The notes below the pieces were generated by a model. That model did not search any database. It saw only the letters and a program-made list of their open reading frames with translations, and was not told the origin of the DNA. A stretch of DNA of 64,000 nucleotides, from contig NC_004369.1 of the NCBI RefSeq assembly GCF_000011305.1, forward strand, positions 1,302,001-1,366,000. The letters are read 5' to 3'. Every line of letters begins with the position of its first letter. Positions within the stretch are counted from its first letter, which is position 1. Of the stretch, positions 53,472 to 62,744 are shown one piece after another. The translations under genes were made by a program, and so were the position numbers. Source of the stretch: Corynebacterium efficiens YS-314 (GTDB lineage Bacteria; Actinomycetota; Actinomycetes; Mycobacteriales; Mycobacteriaceae).

Positions 53472-55073
53472 TCAGCCCTGTCGATTCGGGAACATGGAAT
53501 CGGGGCGCTCACCGGGATTCCACGAGGCCAGGCTCACGCGGCCGGCGGCGGCCGGGACTCCGGACTCGCAGGCCTCCGGGGCGCCTTCACCGAGCCCGAC
53601 GTTGAGTGATTCCGCGGCACCGATCGGATCCACGTTGCCGAAGGGATCAAGCCCCTGGATGCCACGCGGGGTCTCCGGGGAGGCGGTGGGGATGACATAG
53701 CGGTCGTCGTACTTGGCGATGGCCAGCAGACGGTACATCTGCTGCATCTTCTTCCCGTCCATACCCACAGCCTGCGCGATCTCCTCCTGGGGTTCATTGC
53801 CCAGGTTGATATCCCGCATGTAGGAGCGCATCGCGGCGAGTCTGCGCAGCGATTTCTCCACGGGGCGGGTATCACCCGCGGTGAACAGGCCAGCCAGGTA
53901 CTCCAGCGGGATACGCATGGTGGACAGGGCGGTGAGCAGGATCCTGTGGTCCTCGCCGTCGTTGCCGGAGGCGGTGACCTCATCGACGATGGGCGACAGC
54001 GGCGGGATGTACCAGACCATCGGCAGGGTGCGGTACTCCGGGTGCAGGGGCAGCGCCAGCTCGTAGGTGAAGATCAGATCATAGATGGGGGACTGCTGGG
54101 CAGCCTCGATCCAGGTGTGGGGGATTCCCTCCCGTTCGGCGGCGGCGATGATCTCCGGGTCGTGCGGGTCGAGGAACAGGGTCTTCTGCGCTTCGAAGAG
54201 GTCCTGTTCGTTCGGGGTGGCTGCGACCTCGGCGACACGATCGGCGTCGTAAAGCAACACGCCCAGGTACCGCAGGCGGCCGACGCACGTCTCTGAGCAC
54301 ACGGTCGGCTGGCCGACCTCCAGACGCGGGTAACACAGGGTACATTTCTCGGCCTTGCCGGACTTGTGGTTGAAGTAGACCTTCTTGTACGGGCAGCCCG
54401 AGACACACATGCGCCAGCCACGGCAATGGTCCTGGTCGACCAGGACGATGCCGTCCTCCGCACGCTTGTACATCGCACCCGACGGGCAGGAGGACACACA
54501 GGTGGGGTTGAGGCAGTGCTCACAGATGCGCGGGAGGTAGAACATGAAGGAGTCCTCGATCTCCTTGGCCACCTGCAGGTTCATCTTCTCCAGCACCGGA
54601 TCCTCATCCATGGTCGCATGCGAACCACCGAGGTTGTCATCCCAGTTCGACGACCACTCGATCTTGTCGATGGGACGACCATCGAGCTGACTGATGGGCC
54701 GGGCGGTGGGCTGGGTAGCCTGACCTGCCGGGGCGGAGAGCAGCTTGTCGTAGTCATAGGACCACGGCACGTAGTAGTCATCGATGGTGGGCAGCTTCGG
54801 GTTGTGGAAGATGGTGGCCAGCTTCTTCAGGCGCCCACCGGCCTTCGGCTTCAGCTTGCCGGAATTGGTCCGGACCCAGCCACCCTCCCATTTGTCCTGG
54901 TCCTCCCAGCCACGGGGGTAACCCACACCGGGGCGGGTCTCGACGTTGTTGAACCAGATGTATTCCGTGCCTTCGCGGTTGGTCCATGCCTGCTTACAGG
55001 TGACGGAGCAGGTGTGGCATCCGATGCACTTGTCCAGGTTCATGATCATTGCGATCTGCGCCATGACCTTCAT
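53472..55073 (-). CDS. narH: Respiratory nitrate reductase beta subunit
   Basis: A 533-residue iron-sulfur protein relaying electrons from NarI to NarG. Cluster motifs: CIGCHTCSVTC (Cys16, 19, 22, 26), CEHCLNPTCVSSCPSG, CRGWRMCVSGCPYKK (with Trp replacing one Cys, which gives the 3Fe-4S site as in E. coli) and CTLCYPR with SETC. The start overlaps the narG stop (TAATG), giving tight coupling. Confidence 0.97.
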   Translation of the reverse strand: MKVMAQIAMIMNLDKCIGCHTCSVTCKQAWTNREGTEYIWFNNVETRPGVGYPRGWEDQDKWEGGWVRTNSGKLKPKAGGRLKKLATIFHNPKLPTIDDYYVPWSYDYDKLLSAPAGQATQPTARPISQLDGRPIDKIEWSSNWDDNLGGSHATMDEDPVLEKMNLQVAKEIEDSFMFYLPRICEHCLNPTCVSSCPSGAMYKRAEDGIVLVDQDHCRGWRMCVSGCPYKKVYFNHKSGKAEKCTLCYPRLEVGQPTVCSETCVGRLRYLGVLLYDADRVAEVAATPNEQDLFEAQKTLFLDPHDPEIIAAAEREGIPHTWIEAAQQSPIYDLIFTYELALPLHPEYRTLPMVWYIPPLSPIVDEVTASGNDGEDHRILLTALSTMRIPLEYLAGLFTAGDTRPVEKSLRRLAAMRSYMRDINLGNEPQEEIAQAVGMDGKKMQQMYRLLAIAKYDDRYVIPTASPETPRGIQGLDPFGNVDPIGAAESLNVGLGEGAPEACESGVPAAAGRVSLASWNPGERPDSMFPNRQG

Positions 55074-58000
55074 TAGTACTGCACCTCCTGGGAGCGGCGA
55101 CGGATCCGGGTGACCTCGTCGCGGTTGTTTCCGGTTGGTCCGATGTAGTTGAAGCCGTAGGTGAGCTGACCGTAGCCACCGGCCACGTGGATCGGTTTGA
55201 TCATGATGCGGGTCAGCGAGTTGTGGGTGCCACCGCGTTTGCCGGTTCTCTCGTTGATCGGGGTTCCCGTGGTCCGTTCCTGGGCGTGGTTCATGAAGAC
55301 GGTGCCCTCTGGGATGCGATGGGAGACGATCGCACGAGCTGAGACCACACCATTGCGGTTGTAGGCCTCTATCCAGTCGTTGTCCTTCACACCGATCTTC
55401 GCAGCATCCCTATCCGACATCCAGATGACCTGGCCACCACGGGAGATGGTCAGCAGGTGCAGGTTGTCGTAGTACTGCGAGTGGATCGACCACTTGTTGT
55501 GCGGGGTGAGATAACGGACGGACACCTCAGGTTCGCCATCGCGGCCGGTTGATGTCTCACCCGGTCCCATCTCACCGTTGATGTGTATCTTGTCCAGCGG
55601 CGGCCGGAAGATGGGCAGCTGCTCGCCGTAGTCGATGAACCAGTCATGGTCGAGGTAGTAGTGCATGCGCCCGGAGAGGGTGTGCCAGGGCTTGTCGTAC
55701 TCGAGGTTGATCGAGAACGCGGTGTAGCGGCGACCATTGCGCTTATCCGCGGACCACTCCGGGGAGGTGATGACCTCCATGGGGCGTTCCTTGACCTGGT
55801 CCCAGTTGATGCGGGTGCCCTCCTGACCGGCGATGAGATCCATCATGTCGGTGCCCACGCGTGCCCCCTGGTTGCGGAAGCCCTCCGCTGCCACCTCACC
55901 GTTGCTCACACCCGACAGGTGCAGGATCATCTCGATGGCCTTGACCGCCGAGTTCAGCAGGGGTCGTTCACCTGCGGACTGCGTCATGCCGGTACCGTTG
56001 ATCAGCTTCATCTCCTGCACCTGCCTGGATACGTTGAAAGGCGTTCCGTGGGTGCCGGTGCCCAGCTTCTCCACCAGGGGCCCCATGTGGGTCCACTTCT
56101 CATAGACCTGGGTGTAGTCACGTTCCACCGGGATGAGCTTGGCCATGGTCCGACCGGGGACATACCCCGCCCGCTCCAGGTCCGGGACGATGCCGCCGGG
56201 CATGCTGAGTTCATCAGCGGTGTCATGGGCGATCGGTGCGGCGATGACATCGGTCTGGGTGCCCAGCCACTTCCCGGCGTGCTTGCTGAACTCCTTCGCC
56301 AGGTCGTGGAAGACCTCCCAGTCGGAGCGGGTCTCCCATGGTGGGTTGATGGCCGCGTTGAAGGAGTGGATGAACGGATGCATATCCGTGGTGGACAGGT
56401 CATGCTTCTCGTACCAGGTGGCCGCGGGCAACACGATGTCGGAGACCAGGGTGGTGGAGGTGTTGCGGAAATCCGTGGTCAACATCAGATCGAGCTTGCC
56501 CTCCGGGGCCTTGTCGTGCCATCTGATGGAGGCCGGGCGCTCATCGGGGCCGAGTTCCTGTGCGGTGGCATCGGAATCAACACCGAGCATGTGGCGGAGG
56601 AAGAACTCGGTGCCCTTGGCGGAGGAACCCATGAGGTTGGTGCGCCAGTTGAGCAGGATGCGGGGCCAGTTCTCCGGTGCATCCGGGTCCTCGCAGGCGA
56701 ATTCGAGTTCCCCGGAGTTGAGCTGCCCGGCGATGTGCTCCTGGACGGTGATACCCTTGTCCTCCGCTTCCTGGGAGAGTACGAGCGGGTTGCGGTTGAA
56801 CTGCGGATAGGCCGGCATCCACCCACGTTTCATCGACTCGATCAGCGTGTCCGAGGTCAGCTTGTCACCGACGGAACCACGGTTGGCCAGAGGAGAGGAC
56901 AGACGGTCGGCGCGGGTGTTGTCATAGCGCCACTGGTCGGTGGTCAGGTAGTAGAAGCCGGTGGTGATCATCTGACGCGGCGGACGCTGCCAGTCTGTGG
57001 CGAAGGCGTAGAGTCCCCAGCCGGTGGAGGGGCGGAGTTTCTCCTGACCGACGTAGTGGGCCCAGCCACCACCGTTGACACCCTGGGTGCCACACATGGA
57101 GGTCAGGGCCAGGAAGGTGCGGTAGATGGAATCGGCGTGGAAGTAGTGGTTGACACCGGCACCCATGATGATCTGGGACCGGCCCTTCGAATCATCGGCG
57201 TTCTGGGCGAACTCCCGGCCGATGCGGATGGCCTGGTTGGCCGGCACACCGGTGAGTTCCTCCTGCCAGGCTGGTGTACCCATGACCGGATCGTGGTAGT
57301 CCACCGGCCACTCACCGGGCAGGTTGAGCTCCTCACGGTTGACACCGTAGTGGGCGAGCATGACATCGAAGACGGTGGTGAACTTCCTGCCGCCGACCTC
57401 GATGGTGGGCACGCCACGGGAGATGACGCCCGCGCCAACCGGGCCGGTCTCCCCGGTGCCGGTGGGGGCGAGATCAAAGCGGGGGAAGAGTACCTCTGCG
57501 GTGCCTGTGGTGTCGGTGGCTCCCTCGACATCGGCGATGGATATGACCGGGGCGACACCATCCTGACGGAGGTTCCACTTGCCCATACCCTCCTCACCCC
57601 AGCGGTCGGCGACGGTGCCGCCAGGGTCGACAATCCGGCCGTCGGCCTGGATGGTCAGCAGGCGGTGGGTGGCGTTGGCGGTGTCGGCCAGCTCCGGGTC
57701 GAAGGAGGCCGCGCCGGCGGCGGTGAGGAACTTGCCCGGGGTGTAGGTGCCGTCACCGCGGTCATCCAGTTCCACCAGGAAGGGGGCGTCGGTGTATTTG
57801 CGCATGTAGTCGAGGAAGTACGGGGTCTTCCGGTCGACGTGGAACTCCTTGAGGATCACATGGCCCATGGCGAACGCCAGGGCGCCGTCGGTACCGGGGT
57901 TGATCCTCGCCCACTCATCGGCGAACTTGGTGGAATCCGCGAAATCGGGGGAGACCACGACCACCTTCGTGCCACGGTAACGGGCCTCCACCATGAAGTG

Positions 58001-58822
58001 GGAATCCGGGGTGCGGGTCACCGGGATGTTCGACCCCCACATCATCAGGTAGCTGGAGTTGTACCAGTCCCCGGACTCGGGAACGTCGGTCTGGTCGCCG
58101 AAGGTCTGCGGGGAGGATGGCGGGAGGTCGGCGTACCAGTCATAGAAGGACAGGGCCACACCACCGATCATCTGCAGGAAGCGGGTGCCGGCGCCGTAGG
58201 AGACCTGGGACATCGCGGGGATGACGGTGAAGCCGTGGATGCGGTCGGGCCCGTAATTGCGGATGGTGTAGATGTGTGCGGCCGCGGCGATCTCGATGGC
58301 CTCGCTGTACTGCACACGGATCAATCCGCCCTTGCCGCGCTGGGAGATATATGCCTGACGTTTCTCAGGCGTTTCGACGATCTCCCGCCACGCCAGCACG
58401 GGGTCACCGTGGCGTTTCTTCGCCTCCCGGTACATATCCACCAGCACACCGCGGACATACGGATACCGGATGCGCGTCGGGGAGTAGGTGTACCAGGAGA
58501 ATGACGCTCCGCGGGGACAGCCACGGGGCTCATAATCGGGCATGTCCGGGCCGGTGGTGGGGTAGTCCACGGCCTGGGACTCCCAGGTGATCACGCCGTC
58601 CTTGACGTAGACCTTCCAGGAGCAGGACCCGGTGCAGTTGACACCATGGGTGGAGCGGACCATCTTGTCGAAGGCCCAGCGGTTGCGGTAGAACACATCG
58701 GCTCTGCGTCCGCCCTTGAGGAAGATCTGCTGTCCCTCGGAGCCAACCTTGCCCTTGCGCAGGTAGCTACCCAGTTTGAACAGGGGGTTGACGGAGTCGG
58801 TTTTGCTGTCGGTGGTAGTCAT
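55073..58822 (-). CDS. narG: Respiratory nitrate reductase alpha subunit
   Basis: A 1249-residue catalytic subunit that reduces nitrate to nitrite at a bis-MGD molybdenum centre. The FS0 cluster ligands are His59, Cys63, Cys67 and Cys102 (HGVNCTGSC ... RGCPRG). The Mo-coordinating Asp lies in the SFYDWYADLPP segment near residue 230. No twin-arginine signal, so the active site faces the cytoplasm and nitrate must be imported by NarK. Second gene of narKGHJI. Confidence 0.98.
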   Translation of the reverse strand: MTTTDSKTDSVNPLFKLGSYLRKGKVGSEGQQIFLKGGRRADVFYRNRWAFDKMVRSTHGVNCTGSCSWKVYVKDGVITWESQAVDYPTTGPDMPDYEPRGCPRGASFSWYTYSPTRIRYPYVRGVLVDMYREAKKRHGDPVLAWREIVETPEKRQAYISQRGKGGLIRVQYSEAIEIAAAAHIYTIRNYGPDRIHGFTVIPAMSQVSYGAGTRFLQMIGGVALSFYDWYADLPPSSPQTFGDQTDVPESGDWYNSSYLMMWGSNIPVTRTPDSHFMVEARYRGTKVVVVSPDFADSTKFADEWARINPGTDGALAFAMGHVILKEFHVDRKTPYFLDYMRKYTDAPFLVELDDRGDGTYTPGKFLTAAGAASFDPELADTANATHRLLTIQADGRIVDPGGTVADRWGEEGMGKWNLRQDGVAPVISIADVEGATDTTGTAEVLFPRFDLAPTGTGETGPVGAGVISRGVPTIEVGGRKFTTVFDVMLAHYGVNREELNLPGEWPVDYHDPVMGTPAWQEELTGVPANQAIRIGREFAQNADDSKGRSQIIMGAGVNHYFHADSIYRTFLALTSMCGTQGVNGGGWAHYVGQEKLRPSTGWGLYAFATDWQRPPRQMITTGFYYLTTDQWRYDNTRADRLSSPLANRGSVGDKLTSDTLIESMKRGWMPAYPQFNRNPLVLSQEAEDKGITVQEHIAGQLNSGELEFACEDPDAPENWPRILLNWRTNLMGSSAKGTEFFLRHMLGVDSDATAQELGPDERPASIRWHDKAPEGKLDLMLTTDFRNTSTTLVSDIVLPAATWYEKHDLSTTDMHPFIHSFNAAINPPWETRSDWEVFHDLAKEFSKHAGKWLGTQTDVIAAPIAHDTADELSMPGGIVPDLERAGYVPGRTMAKLIPVERDYTQVYEKWTHMGPLVEKLGTGTHGTPFNVSRQVQEMKLINGTGMTQSAGERPLLNSAVKAIEMILHLSGVSNGEVAAEGFRNQGARVGTDMMDLIAGQEGTRINWDQVKERPMEVITSPEWSADKRNGRRYTAFSINLEYDKPWHTLSGRMHYYLDHDWFIDYGEQLPIFRPPLDKIHINGEMGPGETSTGRDGEPEVSVRYLTPHNKWSIHSQYYDNLHLLTISRGGQVIWMSDRDAAKIGVKDNDWIEAYNRNGVVSARAIVSHRIPEGTVFMNHAQERTTGTPINERTGKRGGTHNSLTRIMIKPIHVAGGYGQLTYGFNYIGPTGNNRDEVTRIRRRSQEVQY

Positions 58823-58840
58823 GTGTCGAGAGCCTTTCAG

Positions 58841-60178
58841 TTATCCCGGGAACGGGGCGTTCGGGCGTGCATAGTAGATCCAGGTCAGGGCGGTGGCGAT
58901 GGTGAAGAAGACCACACAGCCCCAGTAGAAGGTCACGGTGGGGGTCATGGAGAGCAGCACACCGACCACGAAGGGGCCGAATGCGCCGATGGCTCCTGTC
59001 CATCCGATAACACCTCCGGCCTGTTTCCTGGGCAGGATCATCGGCATCTGCTTGAAGGTGCCGGCGTTGCCGATACCGGTGAAGAAGAACAGGGCGAGCA
59101 TGGACCACAGGAACGGGTAGAAATCATCCGGGGTCTCCGCCCGTGACAGGAAGATGGCGGCGGCCACGGTGGAGGCGATCATGCCCACGCCACTGACGAA
59201 GGTCCACACCGCACCACCGAACTTGTCACACAGTGGGCCCCATCCTGCACGGACCAGGGCACTGATGAGGGGGCCGAGGAAGGCGTAGGTGGCACCGGCG
59301 TGCAGCGCCTCCGCGGGGAACTGCTCTGCCATCGGGGAGGCGATACCGAAGTGGTTGTTGATGATCAGACCGAACTGGGCGGCGAAACCGGCGAAGGCCC
59401 CGAAGGTCATCATGTAGACGATGCTGAGGATCCAGGTGTTCTTGTTGCGGAAGAAGTTCAACTGGTCCCTGAAGTTCACCTTCATCGGGATGTCCTTGAG
59501 GAACAGGAAGGCCAGGACCGAGGCCAGCATCGCCCACGGCACCAGCACGATGGCGGCGTTGTGAACGAAGACCTCACTGCCCTCCACCGTGCGCTGCGGG
59601 GTGATGAATCCGATGCCCAGCAGACCGAAACCCATCACCCACGGACCGAGGAACTGGATCACGGAGACCCCGAGGTTGCCCACACCCGCCTGGATACCCA
59701 GGGCGGTGCCGGACTTGGCCTTGGGGAAGAACCAGCCGGTGGAGGGCATGTACCCGGAGAAGCAACCGCCACCGATTCCGGTCATGGCCGCCAGGACCAG
59801 CAGCCACCAGTAGGGGGTGTTGGCGTTCTGGACCGCGAGGAACCAGCCGAACATGGGGATGAGAAACAGGGCTGAGGAGAACCCCACCAGGTTGCGGGTG
59901 CCGATGCGGGCGGGCAGGAACATGAAGACCAGACGGAGAATACCTCCGGCCAGTCCCGGTACCGCGGTCAGCCAGTAGAGCTGGGCCGCGCTGAGGTCGA
60001 AACCGATACGGTTGAGCAGCGGGGCGATGGCCGAGACCAGGTACCAGACGCTGAAGCCGATGATGAGGGAAAATGTGGTAATGGCCAGGGTGCGCCAGGC
60101 GATCCTGGAATCCCACTGCTCGGGGACCTCGGGATCCCACCCGTGGAGAGTTTTTCCCTTTGTGTTGAGTTCTGTCAC
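58841..60178 (-). CDS. narK: Nitrate/nitrite transporter
   Basis: A 445-residue MFS transporter with 12 helices, bringing nitrate in and nitrite out. The nitrate-signature segments AAMTGIGGGCFSGYMPSTGWFFPKAKSGTALGIQAGVGNLGV and GTFKQMPMILPRKQAGGVIGWTGAIGAFGPF match NarK. The GTG at 60178 is preferred, preceded by AGAGG, because the longer frame upstream lies in the promoter. First gene of narKGHJI and divergent from mog. Confidence 0.96.
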   Translation of the reverse strand: MTELNTKGKTLHGWDPEVPEQWDSRIAWRTLAITTFSLIIGFSVWYLVSAIAPLLNRIGFDLSAAQLYWLTAVPGLAGGILRLVFMFLPARIGTRNLVGFSSALFLIPMFGWFLAVQNANTPYWWLLVLAAMTGIGGGCFSGYMPSTGWFFPKAKSGTALGIQAGVGNLGVSVIQFLGPWVMGFGLLGIGFITPQRTVEGSEVFVHNAAIVLVPWAMLASVLAFLFLKDIPMKVNFRDQLNFFRNKNTWILSIVYMMTFGAFAGFAAQFGLIINNHFGIASPMAEQFPAEALHAGATYAFLGPLISALVRAGWGPLCDKFGGAVWTFVSGVGMIASTVAAAIFLSRAETPDDFYPFLWSMLALFFFTGIGNAGTFKQMPMILPRKQAGGVIGWTGAIGAFGPFVVGVLLSMTPTVTFYWGCVVFFTIATALTWIYYARPNAPFPG

Positions 60179-60315
60179 TTTATGCCTCTTCTGATTGGGG
60201 TCGAAGGGCGTTCCGGAAACCCTTCCGTGACTGCATTGAAACCAATCTAACACGGCGTGACCTGCTAAGGTCATCTTTAATACGATTTAACCCGGTGAAA
60301 ATTACGCAACAGAAA

Positions 60316-60331
60316 TGTGCTCTAATTCACG
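60316..60331. promoter_or_regulatory. GlxR-like site in the narK/mog intergenic region
   Basis: TGTGCTCTAATTCACG agrees with the CRP-type consensus TGTGANNTANNTCACA except at positions 5 and 16. It is 138 bases upstream of narK. In C. glutamicum the cAMP-responsive regulator GlxR is reported to act on the nar promoter together with ArnR. Confidence 0.5.
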
Positions 60332-60429
60332 TCCAGCTTGTTGGGTGTTTTAACTGGATGTCCGTTTAAATGTGGTTTTAATTTTCCCCCTTTTTCGGGG
60401 GTGGGAGCGCGCGAGAGAGGTAGTCGTCC

Positions 60430-60921
60430 ATGACGGTGCAGGGAATGGAGCTGACCGGGGCAGTCATCACCGTATCGGACCGGGTGATGTCCGGCGAGCG
60501 GGAGGATAGGGTAGGTGCTGTCGCCCGTGAACTTCTGTCTCAGGCGGGGGTGGAGGTGGTGTCCTCGGTGACGGTCCCGGAGGGGCGGGACATGGTGGCC
60601 GGGGAACTGGAGTCGGCGGTCAACCGTGGGATACGGGTCATTGTCACCACCGGCGGGACCGGTGTGGGCCCGCGCAACCGGACTCCGGAGGCCACAGAAC
60701 CACTCCTGGAGACACAGCTGTCCGCCGTGATGACCCAGATTCTCATCACCGGACTGTCAACCACCAACCAGGCTGGTCTCTCCCGCGGTCTCGTGGGACT
60801 GACCACTCGTGACAGCGGTTCGAGTCTCATCGTCAACGCCCCGGGTTCCCCGGGTGGTGTCCGCGATGCCCTCGGGGTGGTGTGTCCGCTCCTGGCCCCG
60901 ATCTTCGAGCGTCTCTACTGA
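60430..60921 (+). CDS. mog: Molybdopterin adenylyltransferase (Mog/MoaB family)
   Basis: A 163-residue trimeric MoaB/Mog-fold enzyme that adenylates molybdopterin before molybdate insertion. ITVSDRVMSGEREDRVG at the start, the VTTGGTGVGPRNRTPEAT substrate loop and LIVNAPGSPGGVRDAL near the end are the family motifs. It is divergent from narK, which uses the product via NarG. Its stop overlaps the convergent end of mobA by 7 bases. Confidence 0.9.
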   Translation: MTVQGMELTGAVITVSDRVMSGEREDRVGAVARELLSQAGVEVVSSVTVPEGRDMVAGELESAVNRGIRVIVTTGGTGVGPRNRTPEATEPLLETQLSAVMTQILITGLSTTNQAGLSRGLVGLTTRDSGSSLIVNAPGSPGGVRDALGVVCPLLAPIFERLY

Positions 60922-61511
60922 CCTGTGCCTGTCGACGTCCCACCCTGGCCGGTGGCACCACCCGGCAGTTCCACCTCGCCGAGCGCGGTCAGTTCCCCGA
61001 TGGTGTCATAATCCGTCTCCGTGCCGTCACCGGGGACCTCCACCACCGTGTCCGCCTGTCTGAGCAGCGCCCTGACCGGGCGGTCCCGGACCTCACCCAT
61101 CCTGGCCAGTGCCCGGATCAGCGAGGGGGTACGCCACACCGCGCACAGGGGCTGGATCCACCCGTCGACGGCCACGGTGACCGCGACATCCGCAGGGCCG
61201 ATGGCTGCCCGCAGTACCGGGAGCATCCTTGCGGAGTGTGGGGCATCCACGGCCAGGATGGCAGTGAGGTCACCGTGTTGCTCCAACGCGGCGATCCCGG
61301 CGGCGATCCCGGCGACGGGACCACCGAAGGGGGGCTGCTCACTGGTGGTGGCAATGCCGGTCAGGGGGTGGGGTGAGACCACAATGACGTCATGCCCCTC
61401 AAGCTGGCCCAGGAGGTGGTCCACCAGGCGCCGCCCATTGAGCTGGACCGATGCCTTGTCCACCCCACCCATGCGGGTGCCCTGCCCACCGGCGAGGATG
61501 ATCACGTTCAT
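60915..61511 (-). CDS. mobA: Molybdenum cofactor guanylyltransferase (MobA-like)
   Basis: A 198-residue nucleotidyltransferase that attaches GMP to molybdopterin to make the MGD cofactor of NarG. The N-terminal GTP loop IILAGGQGTRMGGVDKA, then FGGPVAGIAAGI and LAVDAPHS, match MobA. The product ends in a Gly/Thr-rich tail. ATG 61511 overlaps the moeA stop (ATGA), so it is co-translated with moeA and moaA. Confidence 0.85.
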   Translation of the reverse strand: MNVIILAGGQGTRMGGVDKASVQLNGRRLVDHLLGQLEGHDVIVVSPHPLTGIATTSEQPPFGGPVAGIAAGIAALEQHGDLTAILAVDAPHSARMLPVLRAAIGPADVAVTVAVDGWIQPLCAVWRTPSLIRALARMGEVRDRPVRALLRQADTVVEVPGDGTETDYDTIGELTALGEVELPGGATGQGGTSTGTGQ

Positions 61512-62737
61512 GTCAGATACACCGTGACCTGCCCACCCGGCTGCAACCCGGTCGCACCCGGCGGGATGAGCGCGAAGCCCCCGACTCCGTTGAGGGACGC
61601 CACGAAATGACTGCCCCGACCCGCCCGGGTGAAGGGTGCCGCACCCGCCCCGTCTGCATCCCAGGTCAACCGCACCGGCACGATGAGGTTCTTCGCCTTG
61701 GCGGTGGGGAAGGGGGAGCGGGCGGTGGCCGTGACACGGGGGCGGCTGTCCAGCGTCGCCGGGGCATCCCGGCCCCGCAGCTTCGAGACCGCGGGGATGA
61801 CGAACATGAGGAAGGAGACATAGGCCGCCACCGGGTTGCCGGGCAGGCAGAGCACTGGCACCCCGCCCCAGGTCCCGGCCCCCTGGGTCTTGCCGGGTTG
61901 CATATCCACATGTCCGAACCACATCTCACCGGTGTTCATCACGGCTTTCACCACATCAAAGGCCCCGGCCGCCACCCCGCCTGTGGTGATGATGAGGTCA
62001 CTGTGCTCCCCGGCCCTGCGGAGGGCTGCGGTGAATTCCGCCGGATCATCACCGGTGTGTAACTCTGTGACGCAGGTGATGCCCAATTCCCGGAGCAGCT
62101 GCGCCACCATGGGGCGGTTGGAGTCGGGGATCTGCTCGGTGGTGGGGGCGGACCGGGCGTCGACAAGCTCATCCCCGCTGCTGAGCACCGTGACCGCGGG
62201 CGTGGGGAACACGGATACCTCCCGTACGCCGGCGGAGATGAGTCCGGCGAGCAGGCCGGCATCGACGGTGTCACCGTCCCGGGCGAGCACATCACCGGTG
62301 TCCACATTGTCCCCGCGTGGGCGGATGTGGGAACGGCCCCGGTAGGAGTGGATGGTCACCGTCTCCGGCAGATCCTGCGGGCCGGGTTCGGCGGAGGTGT
62401 CCTCGACCGGGATGACCACGAGGCCATGCGGATCCGTGATGGGCGCGCCCGTCATGATGCGCACGGCTGTTCCCGGGGCCGGGGTGATCGCCTCACCACC
62501 GGCAGGCACATCCCCGGTAACAGGCAGGGTGAGGTCGGACCCGTCAGCCAGATCGGAGGCGCGGACGAGGAAACCGTCCATCGCCGAGTTGGAAAACGGC
62601 GGGACCGGAAGGACAGCGTGGGCATCGGTGGCCAGCACGCAGCCAACCGCCTCCGTCACGGGCAGGGTCACCGGCGGGGCCGGGGTACACAGGGAGAGTA
62701 CGCGGGTGAGGTGGTCGGTGATGCTGGCCGTGGACAT
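61508..62737 (-). CDS. moeA: Molybdopterin molybdenumtransferase
   Basis: A 409-residue enzyme that inserts molybdate into adenylated molybdopterin. Motifs: PPFSNSAMDGFLVRA, IMTGAPI, the MogA-like domain with TTGGVAAGAFDVVK and LPGNPVAAYVSFLMF, then the C-terminal beta domain. ATG 62737 is the start nearest the conserved N-terminus; the frame extends 20 codons further without family similarity. Middle gene of moaA-moeA-mobA. Confidence 0.93.
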   Translation of the reverse strand: MSTASITDHLTRVLSLCTPAPPVTLPVTEAVGCVLATDAHAVLPVPPFSNSAMDGFLVRASDLADGSDLTLPVTGDVPAGGEAITPAPGTAVRIMTGAPITDPHGLVVIPVEDTSAEPGPQDLPETVTIHSYRGRSHIRPRGDNVDTGDVLARDGDTVDAGLLAGLISAGVREVSVFPTPAVTVLSSGDELVDARSAPTTEQIPDSNRPMVAQLLRELGITCVTELHTGDDPAEFTAALRRAGEHSDLIITTGGVAAGAFDVVKAVMNTGEMWFGHVDMQPGKTQGAGTWGGVPVLCLPGNPVAAYVSFLMFVIPAVSKLRGRDAPATLDSRPRVTATARSPFPTAKAKNLIVPVRLTWDADGAGAAPFTRAGRGSHFVASLNGVGGFALIPPGATGLQPGGQVTVYLT

Positions 62738-62744
62738 GATCTGA

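Noticed and set aside
55583..58504. 973-residue open frame antisense to narG
   Set aside because: Arises from narG codon bias; composition is Gly/Val/His-rich without a domain.
60340..60365. RosR box upstream of narK (ttgttgggtgttttaac)
   Set aside because: Only one half-site resembles the consensus and the spacing does not fit.
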